Below, piece by piece: positions 20,082 through 26,778 of a stretch of DNA of 36,028 nucleotides. A program made the position numbers and the translations under genes. The stretch covers positions 1-36,028 of the forward strand of contig JBKQSL010000050.1 in NCBI GenBank assembly GCA_052143655.1, given 5' to 3'. The first letter of the stretch is position 1. Every line of letters starts with the position of its first letter. The stretch is from CAVSUR01 sp052143655 (GTDB taxonomy: Bacteria; Actinomycetota; Actinomycetes; Streptosporangiales; Streptosporangiaceae). The notes under the pieces are model-generated. The model was not told where the DNA came from. It made no database searches and worked only from the letters and a program-made list of their open reading frames with translations.

Positions 20082-21191
20082 TCAGCCGCTGAGCGAGCTG
20101 ACGAGGCTCTTGGCGGTCGCCAGCGTAGCCGCCGGCAGCGGCTGGAAATTGACTGCCGACATGTACTTCGAGCCCTGGCCCGTGGTGAGGATCCAGTTCA
20201 GGAACGCCTTGATCGCGCTGGCCTCGGCCGAGCTGGACTGGGTCTTCTTCACGATCGCGTACTCGTAGTTGATGACCGGGTACCCGCCCGCAGCCGAGGT
20301 GTCGATCAGGGACTGCGCTCCGCTGCCGGGAACCTTGGGGAAGCTCGCCAGCGCGGTCTTGATGGTCGAGGGGGTCGGCTGGACGGCCTTGCCCGACTTG
20401 TTCGCCAGCGACGCCTGGCCCAGGCCCGCGGCCAGTGCCTTGGCCGCGTAGCTGACGCCGATGTAAGCGATGCAGCCCTTGGTCGTGCCGCAGGCGCTCA
20501 GCATGCCGCCGCTGCCGGTCTCGGCGAGCGCGCCCGGCACCGACGGCCAGGTGATGGTCGTGCCCACGTCAGTGGACGGCCAGGCCTTGGGATCCTGCGC
20601 GTTCAGGTACGAGGTGAACAGGAAGCTGCTGCCCGAGCTGTCAGCCCGGTGCAGCGTGACGATCTTCTCAGACGGCAGTGTCACGCCCGGGTTGAGCTTC
20701 GCGATCGCGGAGTTGTTCCAGGTGGTGATCTTGCCGGTGTAGATCTCGGAGAGCACGGTGCCGTTCAGGTCCAGCGGCTTCTTCACGCCGCTGACGTTGT
20801 AGTTGACAGCGATCGCGGCTACCGCCAGCGGGATGTTGAGCAGGCCGGGGTACTGCGAGAGATCGGCGCTCGACAGGTAGGCATCCGACGCCCCGATGTT
20901 CACCAGGCCCTGGCTGGCGTCGGTGATGCCGGTGCCCGAGCCGGTGGCGCCGGAGGTGATCGTGATGTTCGGGTTGGCGGTGCTGTAGTCCGCCTGCCAG
21001 GAGCCGAACAGCGGGAACAGCAGCGTGCTGCCGGTCTCGGAGATGGACTTGCCGGAGGAGGCGGCCGCAGAAGCGGGCGCCGATGCCGAGCTTGAACTGC
21101 TGGAACTGCCGCTGCTGCCGCAGGCCGCCGCGAGGACGGTCAGCGGAACCAGGGCGGCCGCCGTGAATGCCAGGCGGATTCTCTTGGCCAC
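20082..21191 (-). CDS. pstS: Phosphate-binding lipoprotein PstS
   Basis: Extracellular phosphate receptor of the importer. The signal peptide RIRLAFTAAALVPLTVLAAAC ends in a lipobox with the lipidated C24, followed by a Ser-rich tether. Mature landmarks: ETGSTLLFPLFGSWQ, the phosphate-binding GSGTGI and SDAYLS segments, LNGTVLSEIYTGKITTWNN and LHRADSSGSSFLFTSYL. Length is 369 residues. The GTG at 21191 is chosen because AAGGAG is eight bases ahead of it and it gives a normal signal peptide; earlier starts add non-signal sequence. It opens the pstSCA unit and is 140 nt downstream of pstB, behind a terminator-like hairpin and two palindromes. Confidence 0.95.
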   Translation of the reverse strand: MAKRIRLAFTAAALVPLTVLAAACGSSGSSSSSSSASAPASAAASSGKSISETGSTLLFPLFGSWQADYSTANPNITITSGATGSGTGITDASQGLVNIGASDAYLSSADLSQYPGLLNIPLAVAAIAVNYNVSGVKKPLDLNGTVLSEIYTGKITTWNNSAIAKLNPGVTLPSEKIVTLHRADSSGSSFLFTSYLNAQDPKAWPSTDVGTTITWPSVPGALAETGSGGMLSACGTTKGCIAYIGVSYAAKALAAGLGQASLANKSGKAVQPTPSTIKTALASFPKVPGSGAQSLIDTSAAGGYPVINYEYAIVKKTQSSSAEASAIKAFLNWILTTGQGSKYMSAVNFQPLPAATLATAKSLVSSLSG

Positions 21192-21213
21192 CGGGGCATA
21201 CTCCTTCACTGAT

Positions 21214-21258
21214 GCACGCTGCAGCGTGCGATACACGACTCGCACGCGGCGCGTGCGA
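21214..21258. promoter_or_regulatory. Linked palindromes ahead of pstS
   Basis: GCACGCTGCAGCGTGC (21214-21229) is a perfect 16-nt palindrome. Next to it TCGCACGC-GGC-GCGTGCGA (21240-21258) forms an 8-bp inverted repeat. The nonamer GCGTGCGAT occurs in both (21224-21232 and 21251-21259). The first palindrome is about 22 nt upstream of the pstS start codon, so it could fold in the leader mRNA or bind a regulator. Confidence 0.5.
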
Positions 21259-21290
21259 TGAGGGTCCGCGCAGGCGCGCGGCTCTTGCCC

Positions 21291-21322
21291 CCGGCCAGGG
21301 GAGCTGCCACTCCCCCGGCCGG
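21291..21322 (-). terminator. Terminator-like hairpin between pstB and pstS
   Basis: CCGGCC-A-GGGGAG pairs with CTCCCC-C-GGCCGG around the loop CTGCCA, twelve pairs with one mismatch. It begins ten bases behind the pstB stop. It may lower pstB-to-pstS readthrough. Confidence 0.6.
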
Positions 21323-21331
21323 GCGGGTCTG

Positions 21332-22216
21332 TCAGCCGAAGCGGCCAGTCACATAGCGGGCCGTTTCCTCGTGGACCGGGGTCTCGAACACTTGCTGGGT
21401 TGCCCCGTGCTCCACCATCCGGCCGGCGTTCAGGAAGATGGTGCGCTCGGCGACACGGCTGGCCTGCGCCAGGTTGTGCGTGACGATGATGACCGTCAGC
21501 CTGGGGACGAGGGTCTTCAGCAGCGCCTCGATCGACTCGGTCGTGACCGGGTCCAGTGAGGAGGTGGGCTCGTCCAGCAGCAGCACCTCCGGGCTGATCG
21601 CCAGCGCGCGGGCCAGGCAGAGCAACTGCTGCTGGCCGCCGGACAGCCGGAACGGCGAGTCCTTCAGGCGGTCCTTGACCGCGTCCCACAGCCCGACCTC
21701 GGTCAGCCGTTTCTCCGCGATCTCCTTCATGCCGTCCTTGCTGGCCATCCGGTGCGCCCGGACGCCGGCCGTGACGTTGTCCATGATCGACATCGGGAAC
21801 GGGTTGGGCCGCTGGAAGAGCATGCCGACCTTGCGCCGCAGCATCATCAGCTCGACGCCGGAATGCCAGATGCTGCGCCCGTCCAGCAGCACGTCACCGG
21901 CATGCCGGTAGCCGGTCACCTTGTCGTTGAGCCGGTTGAAGGTGCGCAGCAGGGTCGACTTGCCCGAGCCGGTCGGCCCGATCAGCGCGGTGATCTTGCC
22001 CTGCTGCACGTCAACCGACACGTCAGACAGCACGGCGCGCTTGGCGAAGCCCAGGGTGAGATCGACCGCCTTGATCACCGCAGTCCCGCCGTCAGATGGC
22101 GGCGGGGCCGCTCCCTCGATCGCGTCGGACGGATCAGTCGTCCCGGTGACAGTTCCGGCGGGCGCGCCGCCGGGCTGCCGCCGGGCGAACCTGCCGGAAT
22201 CCGCCTCTATCGACAT
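21332..22216 (-). CDS. pstB: Phosphate ABC transporter ATPase PstB
   Basis: ATP-hydrolysing subunit of the phosphate importer, 294 residues. Walker A is GPTGSGKST, the Q-loop is MLFQRPNPFPMSI (a PstB-specific phrase), the signature is LSGGQQQLLCLARALA, Walker B is VLLLDEPTSSLD and the switch His is in VTHNL. The signature helix has LLC where most PstB have RLC. About 45 extra residues at the N-terminus are Pro/Gly-rich. The ATG at 22216 follows GAGG about ten bases upstream. pstB comes first here, before pstSCA, instead of last. No phoU is in the window. Confidence 0.94.
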   Translation of the reverse strand: MSIEADSGRFARRQPGGAPAGTVTGTTDPSDAIEGAAPPPSDGGTAVIKAVDLTLGFAKRAVLSDVSVDVQQGKITALIGPTGSGKSTLLRTFNRLNDKVTGYRHAGDVLLDGRSIWHSGVELMMLRRKVGMLFQRPNPFPMSIMDNVTAGVRAHRMASKDGMKEIAEKRLTEVGLWDAVKDRLKDSPFRLSGGQQQLLCLARALAISPEVLLLDEPTSSLDPVTTESIEALLKTLVPRLTVIIVTHNLAQASRVAERTIFLNAGRMVEHGATQQVFETPVHEETARYVTGRFG

Positions 22217-22310
22217 GCTTTTGCCTCGCCCCTGATATTGCCGTATGACCCTGCGGGCGACCGCCGTGCTGCGGCCCCGGTTACTTTCTAGGGGCCGTAG
22301 GTAGCCAGCA

Positions 22311-22328
22311 GCTGAACAGAAGGTGACA
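22311..22328 (-). promoter_or_regulatory. PHO-box-like direct repeat upstream of pstB
   Basis: On the minus strand TGTCACC TTCT GTTCAGC shows two heptamers resembling GTTCACC with an 11-nt period, the layout of Streptomyces PhoP boxes. Mismatches are two in the first and one in the second. It lies about 95 nt ahead of the pstB start. Confidence 0.4.
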
Positions 22329-22368
22329 TTTTCAGCGAAGGACAGGTGTCAGGCGGGGAAACAAAGGC

Positions 22369-22405
22369 CGAAGGCGGCTCCCCGCCACGCGGGAAGCCGC
22401 CTTCG
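22369..22405 (-). terminator. Intrinsic terminator of the sulfur operon
   Basis: An 11-bp stem (AAGCCGCCTTCG-type arms, 22369-22379 with 22395-22405) continues, after one mismatch, in a 5-bp inner stem around the loop CAC-type triplet. On the minus strand it is followed by a T-rich tract (TTTGTTT). It lies 21 nt behind the DUF1416 stop. Confidence 0.8.
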
Positions 22406-22426
22406 CGGCAGCTGTGCCGGGCCGTC

Positions 22427-22765
22427 TCAGACGGCTACCTCCACCTCGGCTACCTGGCCGGTGGCCGCGGACACCGTGCGCTCTTCGCGGACGCCATCGG
22501 GCGCCAGGATGCGCAGCGTCCAGCTGCCCGGCGCGGCGAAGAAGCGGAAGCCGCCGTCACCGCCGAGCGGGACCTCGGCTACGAACTCGCCGCCGGAGTT
22601 CAGCAGCCGCGCGTACCCGACCGACACCGCTGCCCCGCTGCGGGTGACATGCCCCTGGATGATCGCCTGGTTCCCGTGGATGATCGCCTGGTTCCCGGCC
22701 TCCGCGGCCGTCACCGTGACACCGCCCGCCGGAGCGCCGCAGCCATCGCCGCTGGTCGCGGTCAC
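22427..22765 (-). CDS. DUF1416 protein, sulfurtransferase partner (SseC-like)
   Basis: The 112-residue protein belongs to the actinobacterial DUF1416 family, regularly found behind CysA-type sulfurtransferases and named SseC in mycobacteria; its biochemical role is not settled. It has a carboxypeptidase-regulatory-like beta-sandwich pattern: HVTRSGAAVSVGYARLLNSGGEFVAEVP, GGFRFFAAPGSWTLRILAP. The N-terminus keeps CGAPAGG. Odd feature: the heptapeptide NQAIIxG occurs twice in a row because of a 21-nt tandem duplication; family members normally have one. Its GTG/ATG start region overlaps the sulfurtransferase stop by four bases, so translation is coupled. Confidence 0.88.
   Translation of the reverse strand: MTATSGDGCGAPAGGVTVTAAEAGNQAIIHGNQAIIQGHVTRSGAAVSVGYARLLNSGGEFVAEVPLGGDGGFRFFAAPGSWTLRILAPDGVREERTVSAATGQVAEVEVAV
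22657..22698 (-). repeat. In-frame 21-nt tandem duplication in the DUF1416 gene
   Basis: Positions 22657-22677 and 22678-22698 are the same except for the last base of each unit, and encode NQAIIHG and NQAIIQG side by side. The near identity suggests a recent event. Confidence 0.9.
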
Positions 22766-23604
22766 GACTCATCTCCCGTCTTGATCGGCACGCCCACCAG
22801 CGAGCCGTACTCGGTCCACGATCCGTCGTAGTTCTTGACGTTGGCCTGGTCGAGCAGCTCGTGCAGGACGAACCAGGTGTGCGCGGACCGCTCGCCGATG
22901 CGGCAGTAGGCAATAGTGTCCTTGCTGAAGTCCAGGCCCGCCTCGTCGCCGTACAGCGCGCGCAGGTCGTCGTCGGTCTTGAACATGCCGTCCTCGGCGG
23001 CCGCCTTCGACCACGGGACGTTCTTGGCGGAGGGGATGTGGCCGCCGCGCTGGGCCTGCTCCTGCGGCAGGTGCGCCGGCGCGAGCAGACGGCCGGCGAA
23101 CTCGTCCGGGGACCGCACGTCGACCAGGTTGCGCTGGCCGATCGCGGCCACGACCTCGTCCCGGAACGCGCGGATGGCCAGGTCCTGCTCCTGGGCCTTG
23201 TACTCGGTGCGCGGCCGCTGTGGCACGTCGGTCACCAGCTCGCGGGAGTCCAGCTCCCACTTCTTGCGCCCGCCGTCGAGGAGCTTGACGTTCTGCTGGC
23301 CGTAGAGCTTGAAGTACCAGTAGGCGTACGCCGCGAACCAGTTGTTGTTGCCGCCGTAGAGCACGACGGTGTCGTCGTTGGCGATGCCCCGCTCCGACAG
23401 CAGCGCCTCGAACCCGGCCCGGTCCACGAAGTCCCGGCGGACCGGGTCCTGCAGGTCCTTCTTCCAGTCGATCTTGACAGCGCCCTTGATGTGGCCGGTG
23501 TCGTAGGCGCTGGTGTCCTCGTCTACCTCGACGAGCACCACGCCAGGGTCATGGCCGTGGGCGGTGACCCAGTCGGCGTCCACGAGGACGTCGGAGCGGC
23601 TCAT
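22762..23604 (-). CDS. cysA2: Thiosulfate sulfurtransferase (tandem rhodanese, CysA2 type)
   Basis: Two rhodanese domains in 280 residues. The N-terminal domain is inactive-like (TVVLYGGNNNWFAAYAYW), and the C-terminal one has the active loop IAYCRIGERSAHTWF with C234, the exact form of the actinobacterial CysA/SseA enzymes. It moves sulfane sulfur from a donor to cyanide or, in cells, to thiols or proteins. AAGGAGG lies six bases ahead of ATG 23604. The start overlaps the DUF4395 stop (ATGA) and the end overlaps DUF1416 (ATGA-type), so the three genes are one translationally coupled operon. A longer frame to 23658 is not needed. Confidence 0.94.
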   Translation of the reverse strand: MSRSDVLVDADWVTAHGHDPGVVLVEVDEDTSAYDTGHIKGAVKIDWKKDLQDPVRRDFVDRAGFEALLSERGIANDDTVVLYGGNNNWFAAYAYWYFKLYGQQNVKLLDGGRKKWELDSRELVTDVPQRPRTEYKAQEQDLAIRAFRDEVVAAIGQRNLVDVRSPDEFAGRLLAPAHLPQEQAQRGGHIPSAKNVPWSKAAAEDGMFKTDDDLRALYGDEAGLDFSKDTIAYCRIGERSAHTWFVLHELLDQANVKNYDGSWTEYGSLVGVPIKTGDES

Positions 23605-24056
23605 AGGGGAACCTCCTTGTTCGGTTCGGCCGGCGCCAGCTGCGACTGGGCCGGCCATATACGCCGGATTATCAGGTACATCTCACAGCCCAGGCACAGG
23701 CCGAAGACGCCGTTCAGGAAAGCGGCGACCAGCCCCGCCGCGGCGGCCGCCAGGCCGAGCGCCGTCGCCCCGGCGGCATAGCCGATCACGCCGATCACGG
23801 CGATGACCAGGCCGACGCCCTGGGCGAACCGCGGCGGTGCGGCCGCCTCAAGCTCGGCTGGCGGTCCCAGCCTAGGCCGGACCAGCCAGCGGTACAGCAG
23901 GCCGTAGGGCGCGTACCGCATGCCGAAGAACGTGCCGATCGCGAACACCAGTGCCTGCGCCGCCAGCAGCCATGCGCTGGCGGTGATCAGGACGACGGCG
24001 AAGACCACCGTGGTCAGCAGCGCGCCGAACCGCGGCCCTCTCGGGTCGATCTGCAT
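23601..24056 (-). CDS. DUF4395 membrane protein
   Basis: The 151-residue protein has about four membrane helices (residues near 10-30, 30-47, 78-98, 98-120) and the DUF4395 marks IDPRGPRFGALLTT at the start, FGMRYAPYGLLYRWLVRPRLGP, and the Cys pair in FLNGVFGLCLGCEMYLI. The CLGCE motif suggests redox chemistry or metal binding in the membrane. This family usually lies by thioredoxins and sulfurtransferases, as here: thioredoxin upstream, sulfurtransferase overlapping its stop. Function is unproven; transport or thiol transfer in the membrane is a guess from context. Confidence 0.88.
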   Translation of the reverse strand: MQIDPRGPRFGALLTTVVFAVVLITASAWLLAAQALVFAIGTFFGMRYAPYGLLYRWLVRPRLGPPAELEAAAPPRFAQGVGLVIAVIGVIGYAAGATALGLAAAAAGLVAAFLNGVFGLCLGCEMYLIIRRIWPAQSQLAPAEPNKEVPL

Positions 24057-24237
24057 CTGCGGTCATTCCCTTCACCGGAGTGCTGTCTGGACGCAGTCCG
24101 GGCTGTCACAGGACTGGCTGGCCGCGCCTGCCGGCATCCGCGAGGGCGCCGGCTGCGCACGCTGTCCGGTTGAGCGCGGCCCGGCGGGCGGGCCGGCGGC
24201 TGGCCAGGACTGCAGCCGCCCGGGGGCAGGCTGGTCG

Positions 24238-24312
24238 CTACCGGGCAGCCGGACAGCCGTCGGTGGTGCGGCGGCCGAAGTCCACGGCCCGCCGCCGGGT
24301 GAGCAGAAGCAC
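24238..24312 (-). CDS. Leader peptide of the sulfur operon, leaderless GTG start
   Basis: From GTG 24312 the frame gives 24 residues with the core LLLTRRRAVDFGRR, ending TTDGCPAAR and TAG at 24238. This resembles the small actinobacterial 'putative leader peptides' (hydrophobic start, R-R-x-x-V-D, R, later Cys) found before cysteine and sulfate genes. The GTG coincides with the expected transcription start of the promoter at 24320-24348, so it would be translated as a leaderless mRNA. A single Cys codon near the end could let cysteine supply influence ribosome stalling and downstream expression; that is inference. A longer in-frame start (ATG 24357) lies upstream of the promoter boxes and is less likely. 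Confidence 0.6.
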   Translation of the reverse strand: MLLLTRRRAVDFGRRTTDGCPAAR

Positions 24313-24319
24313 GCAGCCG

Positions 24320-24348
24320 ATCGTATGCGGGAACCGGCATCGTGTCAC
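24320..24348 (-). promoter_or_regulatory. Sigma-70-type promoter of the sulfur operon
   Basis: On the minus strand GTGACA (24348-24343; five of six to TTGACA), a 17-nt spacer and TACGAT (24325-24320) make the best housekeeping promoter seen in the window. Transcription should begin about seven bases on, at the GTG of the leader ORF. Confidence 0.7.
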
Positions 24349-24377
24349 TAGCGGCATTTCAGCTCAGCAGTGCCGGC

Positions 24378-24950
24378 TTAGCCTCGGCTGACCAGGCCAA
24401 TTGCCGCGATGACGTCGGTCTTGCGCGGCTGGCCGCTGGCGCGCTTGGCGACCTGCCCGTCCGGGCCGAGCACCAGCACAGTCGGGGTCCGCCGCACATC
24501 CAGCCGCCGGACCAGGTCAAGCCGGGACTCCGCATCGATCTCGACGTGCTCGACGCCGTCGATCATCCCGGCTACCTCGCTGAGCACCCGCCGGGTAGCC
24601 CGGCACGGAGCGCAGAACGAGGTCGAGAACTGCACCAGGGTGGCCCGCGGGCCCAGTGGCTGGCCGATCTCCCCGGCGGTCAGCCGGGAAGGCGATGACG
24701 CCGGCCCGGCCGCCATCGCCGCAGCGGCCGGCGCGCGCTGCCCGGCGGCGTGCCCGCCTGCGGCGGCATGCCCGGCGGCGGCAGCGGCCTGCCCGCCGGC
24801 CGACCGCGCCGCCTGCGGCTGCCCCGGGTCCCGGGTCGCCGCGGCGGCACCGCGCGGGTCGCGCAGCCTGCCGTTGCGGGCCCGCCACACGGCACCCGAC
24901 CCGGCGGCGACGGCGAGCGCCAGCAAACAGACAATCAGCCCGGTCGTCAT
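24378..24950 (-). CDS. Membrane-anchored thioredoxin-like protein
   Basis: Residues 1-22 (MTTGLIVCLLALAVAAGSGAV) form a membrane anchor without a clear cleavage site. A low-complexity Ala/Gly/Pro linker (about 35-90) leads to a thioredoxin fold: TLVQFSTSFCAPCRATRRVL with the redox pair C113-A-P-C116, the cis-proline in DVRRTPTVLVLGPDG, and a last helix. The product probably faces outwards and reduces or oxidises exported proteins, or works with the DUF4395 protein. ATG 24950 is chosen as the first start giving the anchor; there is no strong ribosome site. It is upstream of, and on the same strand as, the sulfur operon, which also has its own promoter. Confidence 0.88.
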   Translation of the reverse strand: MTTGLIVCLLALAVAAGSGAVWRARNGRLRDPRGAAAATRDPGQPQAARSAGGQAAAAAGHAAAGGHAAGQRAPAAAAMAAGPASSPSRLTAGEIGQPLGPRATLVQFSTSFCAPCRATRRVLSEVAGMIDGVEHVEIDAESRLDLVRRLDVRRTPTVLVLGPDGQVAKRASGQPRKTDVIAAIGLVSRG

Positions 24951-25096
24951 AGCCGCACTAACCGCCGGCCCGCCGCGCTGCATTCCCGCCGCGTCATCCC
25001 CGCAGCGCCGTGCCCCGGAGGAAGCGCAGCGCTCCAGGAGCATCCAGTCAGCCCGGCGACGCCCGCCGGCGCCGCGCGCCGGGCGAACCCGGCCCG

Positions 25097-25780
25097 TCAG
25101 CCGGCCCGGATGGTCAGCAGGACGGTGCGGCCCTGGGTGAGGTCGAATGCGCGCACGCCGGCCAGGGCCACCGGCGAGCGGACCGGGTACCAGTGCCCGG
25201 TGCCGTAGCCGGGCAGCACCGTCCAGCTGCCCGCGACCGTGCGGCGCCCGTCCCGGCTCACCACCCACAGCCGGCAGGTGCTTCCCGCGGCAACGCCGCT
25301 GACCTGGACCCGGACGGTGCGTTCCGGTGTCGACGGGGAGAAGTCCACGACCGCGCTGACATGCGTGCGCGGGTTGCTGGCGCTGGCGGTGTCCAGCGCC
25401 GGGCCGGACTGGCCGCCGCCCAGCGAGGCGGCCAGCAGCCCGCCGCCGACGGCGATGACGACGGCCGCCGCGGCGGCCGCCAGGCCACGCCACCGGCGGG
25501 CTTGCCGCCGGGCCGCCACCCGGTGCAGCAGTGACTCCAGCAGCTCGGGCGGCGGCTCGTCGCCCTGCTCCCAGTCGGCGTCCAGCGCCAGCATCTCGGC
25601 GTCCGCCGGCGGGACCCGGCCGAGCAGCGCGGGCAGCCCGGCCAGCCCGGCGAGCTCGGTCCGGCATGATTCGCAAGCGCTCAGGTGCGCCTCGACCAGC
25701 GCGCGCTCGGCCGGGTCGATCGCGCCCAGCACGTAGACGCCCAGCGCCTGGCGGGCATCGCGGCAGGGCATGTCGATCAC
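25097..25780 (-). CDS. Zinc-binding anti-sigma factor (ZAS family, membrane)
   Basis: The N-terminal 90 residues hold the anti-sigma zinc motif H32-x3-C36-x2-C39 (VEAHLSACESCRTEL) plus C6, which together bind zinc and the sigma factor. One membrane helix follows (about residues 97-120, GLAAAAAAVVIAVGGGLLAASL), then an extracytoplasmic beta-rich domain of ~105 residues with RTVRVQVSGVAAGSTCRLWVVSRDGRRTVAGSW, typical of sensor parts of such proteins. The 227-residue protein overlaps the sigma gene by four bases (GTGA), so both are made together and the pair should form a switch released by an outside signal. ATG 25771 is an alternative start. Confidence 0.9.
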   Translation of the reverse strand: MIDMPCRDARQALGVYVLGAIDPAERALVEAHLSACESCRTELAGLAGLPALLGRVPPADAEMLALDADWEQGDEPPPELLESLLHRVAARRQARRWRGLAAAAAAVVIAVGGGLLAASLGGGQSGPALDTASASNPRTHVSAVVDFSPSTPERTVRVQVSGVAAGSTCRLWVVSRDGRRTVAGSWTVLPGYGTGHWYPVRSPVALAGVRAFDLTQGRTVLLTIRAG

Positions 25781-26346
25781 GGCGCGAGCCCCCGTTCCTC
25801 CAGTGCCAGCCTGAGCGCGCGCAGCGCGTAGAACGTGCGCGACTTGACGGTGCCTGCGGGGATCCCGAGCACCGCGGCCGCCTCCGCCACCGACCGGTCC
25901 CGGTAGTAGGTCTCCACCAGCACCGTGCGGTGCTCGGGCCGCAGCGCGCGCAGCGCGTCCGCCACGGCCCAGGACTCCAGCGCGCGGTCCGCCTCGTCGG
26001 GCACGGCGAACAGCTCCAGCGCCGCCTCGCCCACCTCCCGCGGCCGGGCTTTCCTAGCCCGGTGCGCGTCCACCGCGAGATTGCGGGCCACGGCGAACAG
26101 CCACGGCCGGGCGGGCCGGCTGGCGATGGCCGCCGGGTGCAACCAGGCCCGCATCAGGGTCTCCTGCACGATGTCCTCCGCCCGCTGCCGGTCGCCGCTG
26201 GTCAGGTGCAGCGCATAGCGCAGCAGCGGGCCCGCGTGCTCGGCGTACAGCGCGCGGACTAGCGCCTCGTCGGAGACCGGGCCCCGGGCTCTGCCCTGTC
26301 CGCCTGCCACACCCTTGATAACGGCCCGGGCGCCGCGCCGGTTCAC
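25777..26346 (-). CDS. ECF-type RNA polymerase sigma factor
   Basis: The 189-residue protein has region 2 (LVRALYAEHAGPLLRYALHLTSGDRQRAEDIVQETLMRAW and RPWLFAVARNLAVDAHRARKARP, -10 recognition) and region 4 (LRALRPEHRTVLVETYYRDRSVAEAAAVLGIPAGTVKSRTFYALRALRLAL, -35 recognition), and lacks regions 1 and 3, which defines the ECF group. The start is taken as GTG 26346; about 25 residues before region 2 have no conserved features, so a later start is possible. It precedes and overlaps its anti-sigma gene. The thioredoxin and sulfur genes downstream are natural candidates for its regulon, as in some redox ECF systems, but no shared promoter was identified. Confidence 0.92.
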   Translation of the reverse strand: MNRRGARAVIKGVAGGQGRARGPVSDEALVRALYAEHAGPLLRYALHLTSGDRQRAEDIVQETLMRAWLHPAAIASRPARPWLFAVARNLAVDAHRARKARPREVGEAALELFAVPDEADRALESWAVADALRALRPEHRTVLVETYYRDRSVAEAAAVLGIPAGTVKSRTFYALRALRLALEERGLAP

Positions 26347-26388
26347 GGCCAGCCGGCCCGCTGGCTCACGGTGCGCCGGGCCGCACGG

Positions 26389-26670
26389 CTAGCCCCCGGC
26401 GAACGGCGGCAGCACCTCGATGACCGCCCCGTCGGCCAGAGCCACTGCCTGCGTTGCCCTGGCGCCGGCCGGATGCCCGTCGACCAGGAAGGACGACCTG
26501 GCCAGCACCGCCTGCAGGCGCTGGGCGCCGGGCCGCCCGCCGACTGCGGCGGGCGGCCCGGCCACGGCCGCGCTCAGCGCCTCTGCCAGGGAGTCAGCCT
26601 GCACGGTCTGCTCGGCGACACCGGCCGCATCCTTCGCCGCAGCCCAGTACCTCAAGGTCACTATGGCCAT
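26389..26670 (-). CDS. MoaD/ThiS-like ubiquitin-fold sulfur carrier
   Basis: The 93-residue protein starts with a MoaD-like first strand (VTLRYWAAAKDAAG) and ends in PPFAGG, whose terminal Gly-Gly is adenylated and thiocarboxylated in sulfur carriers for molybdopterin or thiamine synthesis. The internal FLVDGHPAG and VIEVLPPFAGG match MoaD best. It stands alone between the sigma factor and glnR, with no moaE or moeB in sight; a MoaD-like carrier for another pathway is possible. ATG 26670 has AGGA about eight bases ahead. Confidence 0.85.
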   Translation of the reverse strand: MAIVTLRYWAAAKDAAGVAEQTVQADSLAEALSAAVAGPPAAVGGRPGAQRLQAVLARSSFLVDGHPAGARATQAVALADGAVIEVLPPFAGG

Positions 26671-26778
26671 GTCAGCTATCCTCGCTCATAACGACCCCTG
26701 GCCAGCGCCGCCCCCGGGGTTCCGGCAAATTGCTGATGTCAGCGTCCCGCGCGCTGCCGCGGGCTGGAGGTGGGCTGG

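Larger units (their letters stand above)
24057..24377. other. Leader region of the sulfur operon
   Basis: The 320 nt between the thioredoxin gene and DUF4395 contain a promoter (24320-24348) and a 24-codon leader ORF (24238-24312), described separately. The remaining ~180 nt up to DUF4395 would be untranslated leader RNA; it is GC-rich with several possible stems, but no known riboswitch was recognised. Confidence 0.6.

Noticed and set aside
18957..21095. Long plus-strand open frame (712 codons) opposite pstC and pstS
   Set aside because: It is the antisense shadow of well-supported pst genes; composition is His/Arg/Asp-rich with no domain, and GC-rich coding strands routinely open such frames.
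24014..24340. 108-codon minus-strand frame between thioredoxin and DUF4395
   Set aside because: It overlaps the DUF4395 start and has Pro/Arg-rich low-complexity sequence; the leader ORF in another frame fits the promoter better.
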